A DNA stretch of 64,000 nt from Bathymodiolus brooksi (lineage: Eukaryota > Mollusca > Bivalvia > Mytilida > Modiolidae): positions 55,136,646 to 55,200,645 of the forward strand of contig OY804582.1 in the NCBI GenBank assembly GCA_963680875.1. The letters run 5' to 3'. The notes beneath the pieces were generated by a model. That model searched no databases, had not been told where the DNA came from, and saw only the letters and a list, made by a program, of their open reading frames with translations. Of the stretch, positions 41,401 through 56,400 are shown piece after piece (within the stretch, counting starts at the first letter, position 1; every line of letters begins with the position of its first letter). Both the position numbers and the translations under genes were made by a program.

Positions 41401-44400
41401 AATTGTAGATATCGAATTTAGTGTGCATGATGTGTGTAATAAGTCTGGGTTAAAAATGTAGATATCAAATTTAGTGTGCACGATGTGTGTAATGAGTCTG
41501 GGTTAAAAATGTAGATATCAAATTTAGTGTGCACGATGTGTGTAATAAGTCTGGGTTAAAAATGTAGATATCAAATTTAGTGTGCACGATGTGTGTAATA
41601 AGTCTGGGTTAAAAATGTAGATATCAAATTTAGTGTGCACGATGTGTGTAATAAGTCTGGGTTAAAAATGTAGATATCAAATTTAGTGTGCACGATGTGT
41701 GTAATAAGTCTGGGTTAAAAATGTAGATATCAAATTTAGTGTGCACGATGTGTGTAATAAGGCTGGGTTAAAAATGTAGATATCAAATTTAGTGTGCACG
41801 ATGTGTGTAATAAGTCTGGGTTAAAAATGTAGATATCAAATTTAATTCATTGTCTTTGGGAGCAAGTAAACCAAAAAGCCGAAACAAGATAAGCCAAAAT
41901 CGTTAGTTTGATGATTAATCTGGTATATCTCAAAATTTGCAAACTTTTTATGATTTTAGAGCAGAGATATACAGACTACAAAACAATGTTGAAGAAGCTA
42001 TAATGAACTACAGACAAGCCATTATCTTAAACCCTAGAGACCATGAAGCTTATTTCAGGAGAGCAGAAATGTATGAAAAGGTAATCTATAAATAGACAAT
42101 TATAGTCGTCAAAATGAAAATTTGAATTTACTGGTCGGAATCAAATTCTTGAATTTATTTTTATATAGTTCTAAATAAAAACTGAAAAATGTACTGATCC
42201 GAACAAAGTTTTACTGGCCGTGGGCAGGAGGACTGGTGCTCATCGTGAGGACTGCAATTACAATGTATTTATTTACAGCATAGATCAAATTTTAAATATT
42301 TTGCATTATTAATGATTAAAATCTTTTGAGATCCCACCTGTCTTGAAAGACCACAATTTTGCACATGTCAGATGTGGCTTCAGAGTATTAACAATCTATA
42401 TTTTCAGACATATTTTTTATTTCTATATTTTAGAAAGGAGACAGTCATTTACTTGCTTTAGAAGATTATTCCAAGTGCATAAAGATAAACCCTTTGAGGA
42501 CAGATGCCATATTAAAACATGGATTATACTATTTCAAGAATGAGTATGCCATTGCTTAATGTTTTACTTTTAATGTATTATATGATTAACAACACTTCTT
42601 TTTATGTATTTCTTGGGTTTATATTATGCAGATGAAATACATTTAACATTAAATTTCTGTCACAATATGTTTAGTACAATTAAAGATTGTCAGATAATAG
42701 TTACAAATTTTCCATTAATTTATAGAGATTTGATTGGTTACATTTTCTAGCAAGGCTTCTTATGGTTATTTCCATTTGTTGTTTTCAACTCCAATTTGAG
42801 TTCATTATTTTTGTCGGATTTGTTCCCCTAATCAGTGACATTTTCTTTTTTTTGTAGCCATGTCCTTTAATACTTAATGATTTTTACAAAGAAATTGGAA
42901 ACAGACAACTGTACGTGTTTAATTATTATAATCTGGGTTAACTTATCTTTACCCTTTAATGGGCCTCAAGTCACGTACCAATCGATAACGTCAGACGACA
43001 ATTTATTTGTGTACACATGCCTGTCAGTTTCTTAATGACTTCATATTAAATAATACATGTGGAAGCATGATAATATATTGATCAAGAAGATCAAAGTGGT
43101 GGGTAAGACAAGATTAATTAAGTATAATTAATAACACTGGGACCGGAAAACATTGTTGAAGGTTAGAAATGGCAGGTTTCCGAATACACAAGGTTTTTAA
43201 TCGTGGGACCAGAAAGTTTTGCTGTGTGTTAAAGGATGTCGGAATACTCGAGTGTCGTATTGCACAAGTTCCACAGTACTGATTAATTTGATAAAAATAT
43301 TTTTGTAGGAGTTGGCACAATGCTATATCAGATTTTACAGACCTATTAAGGGTAGACCCTTTGAATGTAACCGCTAGGATTTACAGAGGCCAAGCTAATG
43401 CTAAGATGCAACAATGGACTCCTGCAGTGGAGGACCTGTCTGCGGCTATACATTTGGATCCCATGAGTTGGGAGGCTTTCTACCATAGGGCTTGTATTTT
43501 GAGAAAGTAAGATTTTATATATAAATAATTAAGTACAAATGTACATTCTCATATGAAGGTCAAAGCGATCAACATAACATCAAATAACATAGAGTTTTGA
43601 ATTCATCCTCAATACAAGATATTAATCTGTAATGAACTGCCTACCCAACCAGAGAACCTGATTTTCACCCACATTTTTTATTGTGGGGTTATTTTTATGT
43701 GTAGTGTTTTCTTGAACTTTGTTTGTCTTTTGCTCATTTTATTATCTGTCCTTTGATTTATGACTTTTGATTACCCCTGTGGTATATTCAAACTTGACTT
43801 TAGGTTATTTAGAAAATGACATGTCTGAATTAGAGATAATAATAATTCAAATATAAAAAGGCTCTTTTTAAGTAAAAATGTAAATATTATGGATGTTTAA
43901 CTCCATTTTCAAGAATATTTTAGTTTGATGAAAATTAAATATTCTATCGCACACAATACATCAACAACTGTATACAACCTTAAACATGGGGAAATGTTTT
44001 AGCTATTGTTGCTCTTAAGAGAAATTATCATCTTTTAAGTTATAGTTCTCATCTACAGAGGGCCTTGTAATGTGACCCCTATTATATCTCATAAGTAATT
44101 ATGTTCATTTAACTTGCAGAGCTCACCCCAAAGAGGGCCTTGTGTGACCCCTATTGGATTTCACAAAAAATTATTATCATTTATTTATCTTACAGAGCTC
44201 ACCCGAAGAGGGCCTTACATGACTACAGCGTGTCCTTGTTAATTAATGATTCAGATGACAACTGTATGTCATATCTACACAGAGGAATACTGTACAATGC
44301 TATGCATAGGTGAGTTTTGTATCAGTATCATAGCTCGAGCACGATTTTATTAAGTTTGAATTCTAAGAATTAAAACGAAAACCTACATTATCAAAGTATG

Positions 44401-47400
44401 TAATGTATATTAAAAAAATTAATTTGATGTGAGTGTTAATGTGAGTTTTGTAAGAAATGATATCAGTATCATAGTTTGGACATAATTTTATTGTGGTTTG
44501 AATTCTGGATTTGGTGTATGGTGTTTAACGCCACTTTCTACAATATTTCAGTTATATCGTGGTGGTTAGTTTTGATTGTGGGGGGAACCCAGAGAAAACC
44601 ACCGACCTGTCGCAAGTCACTGACAAACTTTATCACATAATGTTGTATCGTGGTTTGAATTCTGATAGTTAAATCAAAACCTACGTTATCACAGTACGTA
44701 ATGTATATTTGAACAAATTATTTTGACTAGGTGAGTTTTGTAAGAAACTGATATCTGTGTTGTAGTTCGAGCATGATTTTATTGGATTTAAATTCTGAGA
44801 AGTAAATAAAAACCTACGTTATCAAAGTATGTAATGTATATTAAAAAAAAAACCATTTGACTATATCATAATAATACTTATAAAAGCAATAAAGAATTTC
44901 TGGTGCTTACTTTCAACAATTTTTCACTTAGATTGTGGCTGTTAATTTAATCTATGGAGAAAACCACCTATCTGTTGCAAGTCACTGATAAACTTTATCA
45001 CACAAAGTTGTATCGAGTGCACCTCGCCATTAGCGGGAGTCAGACTCGCAACATTAGTGGAGATAGGCACTGATGGCACCATCTGAAACTTTAAAGGAAT
45101 AATATATGGATTTTATTGCTAAATTAAGATTCCTCATTTGAAGAAATTTAGTATATCAAATGGTTGAAATCCAGATTTAATGAGATATTCATTTATAAAA
45201 CAAACAAAAAAATATTGAACCATTCAAACAAAAACAATGTCAGAATTTATCCACAAATTTATATCAACAGGTAAAATCTGTTGAACAATATTTGTGTCAA
45301 GGATGCTGTATTTGACTAAAAACTAAGTCAAGAAATTTAAACAACTGTGTGTATTTAAATTTTCAGGTATGAAGATGCCATTCCAGACTTTGAGAGTGTA
45401 TTGAAATTAAGAAAAGATGTTGCTGGTGCCCATGTTAACCTAGGACTGATCTTTATGAACCATTATGAAAATTATCACAGGTACATTGACGACCTTTAAC
45501 CTACTTTATGAAAATTATCACAGGTACATTGATGACCTTTAACCTACTTTATGAAAATTGTCACAGGTACATTGACGACCTTTAACCTACTTTTTGTGAT
45601 TTTTACATATTAAAGATTGTCTCATAGGACAGTATTGTCTTACTAAATGCAAAATTCTGTATAGACAGAAGTCAAAACAATCATTTTCTGTATGTATAAA
45701 CAATAGATATTTTGTATAACAGATATAAAACACTTAATAAACAATAGATATTTTGTATAACAGATATAAAACACTTAATAAACAATAGATATTTTGTATA
45801 ACAGATATAAAACACTTAATAAACAATAGATATTTTGTATAACAGATATATATTTTCAGTATATTGATTTAAATATCAGTTTGACATTGTTTATTTGTAA
45901 ATTATTTTTGACGATTGATTTCATTATAATCATATATTTATTTCTCCTACATCTATGGTGTAATCGTTAGAGTGCTTGCCTCAAGAGCAGTAGATCGTCG
46001 GTTCGAGCCCCGATCAGGTTAAACCAAAGACTATTAAATTGGCTTTTGTTGCTCATCCGCTAAGCATGCAGCATTAAGGAGAAAGAGCAAAAACTGGTTG
46101 GCTCGGAATCAGGATGTGTCAGAGTGGGGCGACATGTCAACCCACAGACTGTTACATGTTGGTCTAGTACAAAGGGGAACTCATCATCATCTCATTGAAA
46201 ATTAACTTCTTCTCGCCATGATATAGCTGAAAAATTGCTGTGTTGGCATTAAACAACAATCACTTACTCACTCACTTCTTCATTCATTATTAGTAACACA
46301 TTATTTAGCAAAAAGTTTTGTTTAATTAAGAAAATTATTATGTTTTTTTCTTTAACATTAATCACAAACATTTAATTTTACTTTTAGAGCAATTAAGAAA
46401 TTTTCTGCAGCAATTAAAGTGGATCCTACATATGTAAGAGCTTATGTGTGCAGAGGGGAAGCCTATCACAAAATACATGAAGTAAGTTTTAATACTTATT
46501 ATCATGGTACACATAAAGATCAATATATGTGTGTTAAGAGTATCGCTTATTAGCTCAATCGCATCAGTGGTGTAATGGTTAGCGTGCTCACCTCGGGTGC
46601 GATAGATTATGGATTCAAGCCCTGATCGGGTCAAGCCAAGGACTATAAAATTAATATTTGTTGCTTCTCCGCTAAGCACACAGCATTAAGGAGAAAGAGC
46701 AAAGACTTCTTGGCTCGGAATCAAGATAATGTGTCCGAGTGGGTCGACATGTCTATCCGAGGACTGTTGTTTCAGCGAGCTAGCACTTTAAGCGTGTTGG
46801 TCTAGTACAAAGTGGACCACACCGTCATCTCATTGGAAATTAACTTGTTCTTGCCATGATATAGCTGAAAATTTGCTGAGTTGGCATTAAACAACAATCA
46901 CTCACTTATTCAATATGCGGTTTTTAGTTTATTCATTTTCATTAATTGACTATAATGTGTAAGTAAAAAAAATGATGACAATCAATTTCACTTTATTTAT
47001 GAGTATTTTGACATGTAAGAATTTGTGTTTGTAATTGAAGAAGAAGGAGGCTACACATAGGGAGCTTCCGGTAGTATGTTGACTGATTTCCTCTATATCT
47101 AACAGTTTCAGAGATAAAGTCAAGCGGAAGGGGCCAACAAAAGCGAATCCAAAAATTTCATCCAATTTTAATGCATTTTTTTTTGTAGTGAATTTTTAAC
47201 TTGAGTACTGTAAGACCAGTACCCAAGTTTGAAGAAATTTAGGTTTAAAAAATCCAATCTGGATGCTAAAACACAAATAGTACAGGTATAAAAATATCAC
47301 ATGAACTCAACGAGAATTCAATTTGTAAGAAAAGAATCTTTTAAATTGGTTTCTTTTCACCATAACACAATATCGTTTTTGTTTAGGAAAATAATTTTAT

Positions 47401-50400
47401 TGTCTACTCATAATGTTATATGTACTATTTCAGTTGAAACAAGCTCTGAGTGATTTTACCAAAGCCATCCACCTTAGACCTGATGTCCACCATTACTACA
47501 TGTATAGGGTGAGATAGGATTTTTTATTTTTGTTTTAAAGTAATATTACACCAGTTTTGGGTGAAGAAATGTTTTCCCTGAAAATTCAATTTGGAATACG
47601 GTGGTATCTTTACTAAGCTATTTATGCATGTTTCAAGTCGAAATATGTTCCCAATAATTAGAAATCTGCAAATCCGTGTGCATGTTTATCGTCCTCACCA
47701 TTGTTGTGGAGACTGAATAACTTTCGGTTGTTTTGTTCCGATGATTTCCGATCATGTCCTCATGACGAAAAGATAAACAATTATGGATGCTGAGGTAAGC
47801 GTGCACACATTCCTGAAAATGATTATTGAGGAATCCTTTTGTTTCATGTCATGTGAACCATTTTTTTTTGGTGCAATTATTCTTATGTGGTACACACAGA
47901 ATATATTTTTACTTGCATCCGTCATTTTTTTCATCAACTGAACGATAATCTCCCTGAAAGAGTTCAAATCTTGGGTTAAAATTAAGTGACATATTAAGTG
48001 AAAATAATTAATAAAAAAATTCCACGATATTTGCCTTTCATATTACTTTAATGAATCTTTTTTTTGTTTTTTTTTTATTATTTTTATGTCAAAATAAACA
48101 GTTGAAGTATATTATTATTTCATCAGAAACAATCGCAATTACTTGATGCTTCTTTTATTTGAAAAAAGTTGTTTTTATCGTTATAAAGCAAAAGGTACAA
48201 TATTTATTGTCACCCGCTGCTCCATGATGGAGGGACATAGTAATGGTCTCCGTCTGTCCGTCCAAGACAATTTGTGAACGCAATTCCTCTGAAACTTTAT
48301 GACAGAATGTGTTCATATTTGGTAGGATTGTTAGTCATGACAGATCGATGAGCCTGCTATGCCACAATTTTAATTCCACAAAATTTGTAGGAGCTATGGG
48401 ACTTTGACTATTTTATACATAGGTGTAGCATAGTAAGATTTTGTGAAGACAACTCCTCCAAAACTGTATGACAGAATGCATTCATATCGGGTAGAATTAT
48501 TAGATATAGAAAATACAGAACTTGAGCATTTCAACTTGTAGATTTTTACTGGTGTATATAAAAAAGACCAAGTATGAATTGTCAGCAATCTGAGTATAGT
48601 TGATCTCCCCTTTAAAAAGTAAATTTCTGGTATGTAATATTTTGTGTCATTGCATAATAATTATCATTTGATTTTTAACAGGGTCAACTTGTGTTGGAAA
48701 TGGGCAATTTGGAACTAGCTGCATTCTGTGTCAGGTAAAACAGAGAATATATTATACCTATAATATGTGATTTATTAATTAATGATTTGTTATTAGATAA
48801 AAAAAAAACATAGATGAAACGTATATTTAAAAACTAACATATTAAGTATTGTTAATGTAAACAAATATTCAGAATCTAATTTGCATATACAGTGATTCAG
48901 CTAGGCACCAGTCTCAGAACATTTGTCCACCTATTTCTCAAATTGTTCTGAAGAACCCTATGAAAATTAGTTTAATTATCAAAGAATGTCCTGAAGAAAT
49001 TTTGATAAAACTGGCAATTGTCCTGTAGATTTCATAGTCTACCTGTAACACTGCATATACCTATTTATTTATCATATAATTTGTTTTAGTTGGCCTTTTT
49101 GTGTAATATGGATGTGATATGTATTCTAGTTCTTTTGGAAATTTGTCTATACAGATGTACATGGTACTAATTAATATTTCGCTCGTCAGCATTTATATAT
49201 TAAAAAATAATTTACAACAAAAATTATTCCTGAAAAAGGTGTTGGAAAATCACATAAGAAACCAAGTACATCAATTTTATGTAATCGTCAAATCATCTTT
49301 TTGTCTCTCTTGAGATGAAAGTCACTGTTTCGTCGCTGAAGGCGAGACATAGGTATTGTTTTCTGTCGGCGACTGCATTACTGTGCTGCAAATTAGCACC
49401 ATAGACCTTCATGAATACCTATTGCCTGATCAGTTTATGAAATTGATGACCAAGTTGGAACATTCCTATAGTTCATTTGGTCACAGTTTGGCAATTGCTC
49501 AGCCAATCTTATGATTTTAAATCCTACCAGGACATCAAATTGTAAGTTTAAGGTGTAAAAACCACTAATTCACCAATCAGAGCTTAGAACATATACAAAA
49601 GTAGTCCCTTTTCAAGAATAAAATTCCTTTCACTTTGTAGTATTGTGAAAACTACTGAATGGAATGGAATGATTAAAACTGATAATTGAAGTTAAACATA
49701 TAGGGATTATTTTGAGCCCAAATTTGATGGACTTAGTTGTATTTTAATACCTCTATGGAGGTAGAAGTGTAGAAGGGCATATAATATTGAAAATATGGTT
49801 GATATTAAGAATTAAAAAAATTCATCATGACCCAGTTTGTCGACTTCAAACATAGAATTATTGGATTTTTTTCAATCCTACAAATTTTTCCTCATAAATT
49901 TTGGTAGTTTCAGTTAGAATACATGTTAAATGTACTTAGAAAACAATATGAGGCTATAGAAAACAGTTTTAATTGAAAATTATGTAGTAAAAACCTGGTA
50001 ATTTATGTGTTCTCAGGAAAATTATATTGACCGCTTAGCATTTTCTGTTAATTTTTCAAATTGTCAATTTGGATTTCCTATTTTAGAGTATTATTTGGTT
50101 GTAAAAGTACATTTGCACATCTGGCTTACTTTAACAGTGAAACAAATTATGTGGAAGCATATATTTATTGAGTTTTGGGAGAAATTACTGTCATGCCCCA
50201 TAAGGAATTCCAAGACTTGAATATCAATAAATCATATTTTTGCAAATCTGATACAAATAGAAGGAATTTCAACTGGAGATCTAGATACAAAAACTTATTT
50301 AATGTCTTAAACTACATAATTTATGGGGTTAAAGCATAAATTAACAAAGTTTAGAATGTTGTGAACTGATTTTATGAGACAAAAAAAGGGGGGGGGCTTA

Positions 50401-53400
50401 AATGCAAACATTTCATAGTATTTAGATATTAAGCATACAACTGAGGCATATATATGTGTTGAAATTGCTTATTATGTTAGAAATTAGCTTAATAACTATA
50501 ATATATAAGAGAATTAGTAAGTTGTGGTATATTACACAAACTGAACTCAACAGCTGTAAATGAAGGTATTTTCATTAAAAATCTTCAAGGGGGTAGGTAC
50601 CTTTGCATTTGTACACTTCTTCTTGTAAATATGAGACAGCCACATATCCAATGAGGTTTTCGTAGCTTAATATTGCATAAGGAATAGAAACTAGGCCAAC
50701 AAATTGTTAAAGAAGCAAGTTTTTTTGCTCTTTAGGTGTAAAACCAAAAGTAGTCCCTTTTCAAGAAAAAAGTTCCTTTCACTTTGTAGTATTGTGAAAA
50801 CTACTGAATGGAATGGAATGATTAAAACTGATAATTGAAGTTAAATATATAGGGATTATTTTGAGCCCACATTTGATGGACTTGGTTGTATTTTAATACC
50901 TCTATGGAGAATTTGATGCATGACCTATAAATACTGAATTTCTGGGGGATGACTGAGCTATTTTTAGAGTAAGTGTTTTCTGTAGCCTGGCATTTCACTG
51001 CAAGATTTTAAACATGCCCTGATATTTTGACAGAACGTAGAGGAATCATGTACATTTCAGAAAATATATGGTCTTGGAAAGGTTAAACTTAAGTAAAATT
51101 TAGTAGAAAACCTTAAAGAAATTAATTAGTGGTTTCACACCTTAAGCAATAAATAATGAAATTTATACTCACCTCAATTTTCTTCAGTTGATTTGTTGAT
51201 TAGTGACAAATTAAGTACTTATTCACTGTATAAGAGGGTCATTTTACTTACAAAAATTCTAGATTAAAAAAAGTTTTCGTGATTAGGCCAGTTTCTCCAT
51301 TACCATACAACCTAAGTTCACCAATTCGGTCCACACATTGTTGATGGAGGGAACATGTGTATAGTATTTATGCATACCGGTACGTCACCTTGACTTAATT
51401 TCAGTATTATGGAACTTTAATTTAGTTTATTTTCTGAAAAAATTTCACACACACGCACATTTACTGCAGGTGTCAGAAGAGACATATAAATATGTGTGTA
51501 CACTTGTTTTATTATGTATATATAAGTGTGTTTTGTGTATTTGTCTCCTCACACTTGTATTTGTGTTGCTAGGATGTTTGTGTACGGACAAGACCGACGT
51601 AAAGAATTGAGAACAATTAATTTCCTCGCTGGGTAATTTCAAATGCACATTTTTGATCAATGCTGAACCACTACAATACAGTTTTTGATTTTTTTGTGCA
51701 CATTTTAATATTTAATTAACAAATATCCATGTTAATATTTCATTTCCTGTCCCTTTCCTTCTTTTTCTATTCTTGTTATTTACTGAACAACAATTCTACA
51801 AAATTTTATGAAGAATATTTGTTTGGACTTATGAAAATTTTTATATTAGCCAGAAAGAGAAAATGTTAGACATTGGATATATCTATAATTAGAAAAATTT
51901 GTATTTAAAATATATACTGTATATACTGGTGGAAGTAAAGTACAAGAAAAAGAGCATGTGAATTTCAGATGTTTAATTTCATTGTTTGCTTTAGATTATG
52001 TTCTTTTGGTGAGGTTATGTTGATGATTTTCTGTTTGTTCATCCACCAAATGAAGAAGAACCAGTAACTGTTTTGAATAATTTTAAGAAATAATTAATAA
52101 TTCAGTAGAGATATAATTAGCAGAAAAGAATAAAGAAAAAAAACATAGGTTCAAATTCTACTTCAGTCTTTCAATATAAGTCACTGAGAACAAATACACT
52201 CTCTACATGGAAGCTTTTATTACAAAAGTAATTATTGTCTAAAGTCAGATCATGCTGCCCACGCTAAAACTACCATATTTTTATTTTTTTTTGCTGAAAA
52301 GTTTCGTCAGTTGACCTTTACATTTAATTGTCATCGTTTTTAAACTGATTGCTCCATTTTTGACAGCCACAAAGGGAATTTACCATTGTATACTCGGCTA
52401 TATTGTGTCTTAGGGAAAATCAAATTTTAACTCATAATCGGAAACATTTTCAGGGACCGGATTTACAAATACATGTGTAGTGTATACCAAATGGATAATT
52501 TTTTCCCGAATGTTAACCCCATTGTATTGTTTCATATGTGTTGAAATACCAGATTAAACACCACTTTTGATTGTTCATTAATCACCTTTTGTAACTATGT
52601 AATGGCATACAAATGTAATGGCATACAAATGTCTCTACAGATTTTACAGAATTAGATATGTTACTGTTTGACAAATCTAGCTTATATTTATATTATAGTT
52701 TATATATAGCATAATATTCTTCTTTATTACAATTCTGTTATATTTGTTTTATCTGTTTTATTGAATACAGCATACTTTTGACGTACTTCATCAATATTTT
52801 GTTAAAGTTCATACAGTGAAGCAGACCAATTGTAGGCTTCCTCTGACGTTGTCTGTCTATATTGTATGTGCCATTTTCCATGACATACCCTCCCAGCAAT
52901 ATTTTAGAGATATTCAAGCGAAAATTTTCATATTTCAGTTATATTAGTATAATTGTGCACACAAAAATAAATGTTAGAAACCGGTGTGCCATCAACTAAC
53001 TCTGAATTTGCCTAGGTAAAACCACTAGCACATTTGTTATCCATAGATAGATTTTTTTTTAATTAATTATTTTATGTGGCCGCAAAAATTTTACGGTCAT
53101 GTGTTGTGACATATATCGCAAACATGTTTAGAGAGAAATGAATATAACAGAGATATCCTTATACAGTTTGATAGTTTGATAAACATGTAGCAAACATTGT
53201 GATATATAAAAATAAATGTTTGATACTTCTTCCTCAGACTTAAGATATATAGAAGATTTATATTTATATATATGTTTGTGTGAAATTAAAATAGATGTGC
53301 TCTCCCTTATATAGTTATCAGAATACTTTATTTATTATTTTAGATAGCCTGTTTGATTTTCGTTTATTTTAAAACATAATTGTTTTACATGCTCATATTA

Positions 53401-56400
53401 TACAGTAGTGGATTGCAATATTATTCATACAACAAAAATTACAAACATCAGCAGATTGTATCTATATATATATATATGGTGTGATCTTTTCATGATTTAC
53501 CTTATTTTTTTAGAAGGAGTACTTCTACTTTAGCAGACCCTAGCCTTAACCCTTTTGTTGTCATATCCGCATGGTAACAAAATGAAAGGTTATGGCTCAT
53601 GCGTGTTGATTATTACAATATCTGACTTCCAAGGTCCGCCAAAGTAGATTCTACTCTTTTTTTTTTAATGAAAATTCATTTGAATTGTTATAATTTTGAA
53701 AATAGAAAAATAATAACTAAGCTAAGAATTAGTGACTACAACTTACTGATTGAAAAGAGAAGTCATATGTCCACTATATTTGATACTGCTACTATAATCG
53801 TGAACAAAGGTCTTCTTTTTTTTTTTAGATGTTTATGAGTTTTTTTTATCATATGATCCACTAACACTTAAGAATATCTAAGGATTTTGTAGGCTTGTCA
53901 TTGATTGGTCAGTTGAAATTTGACCTCTGACCTATCTGAATGTTGTTAGATGTCAGTGGATTTGCTAGATATAAACAAAATTATAACATGTCACAAACAT
54001 ATTAATTACATGTAACATGTTTCTTACATTCTTACAAAAAATATTTTTTAGACATGCCGCAGATTTGAGTACAGATTCATCATTAGGACAAATGCCTACA
54101 CAACAAGCTGTGGTACAGTCCTTCCTGAAGAACTATGATAAGGTTAGTGTTCTCATTTTCCGAATTGGTGTATAATGAAACACATGCCCAAAGAAATCTT
54201 ACTGCATCTATTTATAGATTCCTGATACATTCCTGATACATAACTTTAGGTTATGATTATTTTGAGGGGAAAATGTTTATTCTGAATACTTATGAGTTTG
54301 AAAGCAAAGTTACCACTTTTTAGCCAATTTGTGTTATTTTTGCTTAAGGTCATGAGGCAGCCTGGTTGGCCGATAGGTTAAAGGTTGTTGACTTCTAAAC
54401 ACAGACATGTATTTTCTCCCTGATACCCTCTTCAAGTGCTAAGGTGTCCAAATACCTACTCTGATGGTTGCTGAATTTCTTCTACCTCTGCAGGAATTCC
54501 TCTCCAAATAAGTGTGTTAGTTATGGTATAGGTGGGAAAATTGTTAAAATTGGTGATAAACACCTTTAACCCACCACCCACCTCCCCTTCTCGCCAAAGG
54601 AGTGAGGGAATGAGTAAGTGTTGTTTAGTGCCATATGAGGAGTTTATCAGCTATATCACAGCAAGGATAAGTTACATTCGATGTGATGATGATGATAATG
54701 TCCGCTTTGTACTAGACCAACATGCTTAGTTGAATTATTATATTGCTAGTTCACTGAAACAACAGTCCGTGGGTAGACATGTAGCTCCACTTGAACACTA
54801 TCCTGATTCTGAGCTGACCAGTCTTTGCTCTTACTCCTTAATGCTGCGTGCTTAGCGGAGTAGGAATATTCTCTGGTTGGATCTAAATAAAATAGCAAAG
54901 CATAATATGATTGAAAATTTGTCCCATTGATAAAACAAAGTGGGGGAAGGGGGGAGGTGTTATGGTGTGTAGCACCACTTTCAACAGTATTGCAGTTGTA
55001 TTGTGGCGGTCAGTTTTATTGTATAGAGTAAACCAGAGAAAACCACCAACCTGCCCCAAGTCACTGACAAACTTTATCACATAATGTTGTATTGAGTACA
55101 CCTCGCCATGAGCGGCCGGATTCGACCTCACAACTTTTGTGGTTATAGGCACTGATTGCATAGGTAGTTGTAAATGCAACTACCATATGATCACGACCAG
55201 TTGTATCTATTTTATAGGCTATTGATGCCTTAGAAGCTGCCACTAAAGTTCTATCTATTTTATAGGCTATAGATGCCTTAGAAGCTGCCACTAAAGTTCT
55301 ATCTATTTTATAGGCTATTGATGCCTTAGAAGCTGCCACTAAAGTTCTATCTATTTTATAGGCTATTGATGCCTTAGAAGCTGCCACTAAAGTTCTATCT
55401 ATTTTATAGGCTATTGATGCCTTAGAAGCTGCCACTAAAGTTCTATCTATTTTATAGGCTATAGTTGCCTTAGAAGCTGCCACTAAAGTTCTACCTATTT
55501 TATAGGCTATTGATGCCTTAGAAGCTGCCACTAAAGTTCTATCTATTTTATAGGCTATTGATGCCTTAGAAGCTGCCACTAAAGTTCTATCTATTTTATA
55601 GGCTATAGATGCCTTAGAAGCTGCCACTAAAGTTCTATCTATTTTATTGGCTATTGATGCCTTAGAAGCTGCCACTAAAGTTCTATCTATTTTATAGGCT
55701 ATTGATGCCTTAGAAGCTGCCACTAAAGTTCTATCTATTTTATAGGCTATTGATGCCTTAGAAGCTGCCACTAAAGTTCTATCTATTTTATAGATTATAG
55801 ATGCCTTAGAAACTGCCACTAAAGTTCTATCTATTTTATAGGCTATTGATGCCTTAGAAGCTGCCACTAAAGTTCTATCTATTTTATAGGCTATTGATGC
55901 CTTAGAAGCTGCCACTAAAGTTCTATCTATTTTATAGGCTATTGATGTCTTAGAAGCTGCCACTAAAGTTCTATCTATTTTATAGGCTATTGATGCCTTA
56001 GAAGCTGCCACTAAAGTTCTATCTATTTTATAGGCTATTGATGCCTTAGAAGCTGCCACTAAAGTTCTATCTATTTTATAGGCTATTGATGCCTTAGAAG
56101 CTGCCACTAAAGTTCTATCTATTTTAGAGGCTATTGATGCCTTAGAAGCTGCCACTAAAGTTCTATCTATTTTAGAGTCTATAGATGCCTTAGAAGCTGC
56201 CACTAAAGTTCTATCTATTTTATAGGCTATAGATGCCTTAGAAGCTGCCACTAAAGTTCTATCTATTTTATAGGCTATTGATGCCTTAGAAGCTGCCACT
56301 AAAGTTCTATCTATTTTATTGGCTATTGATGCCTTAGAAGCTGCCACTAAAGTTCTATCTATTTTATAGGCTATTGATGCCTTAGAAGCTGCCACTAAAG

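Noticed and set aside
45953..46030. tRNA gene
   Set aside because: A-box and B-box words are present, but the sequence continues into a SINE core and tail that recurs at 46560, 54612 and 61968; no complete cloverleaf was evident.
49119..50220. Small plus-strand ORFs in intron 36
   Set aside because: No recognisable motif, AT-rich codon content, and located before or inside the TTAA-bordered element.
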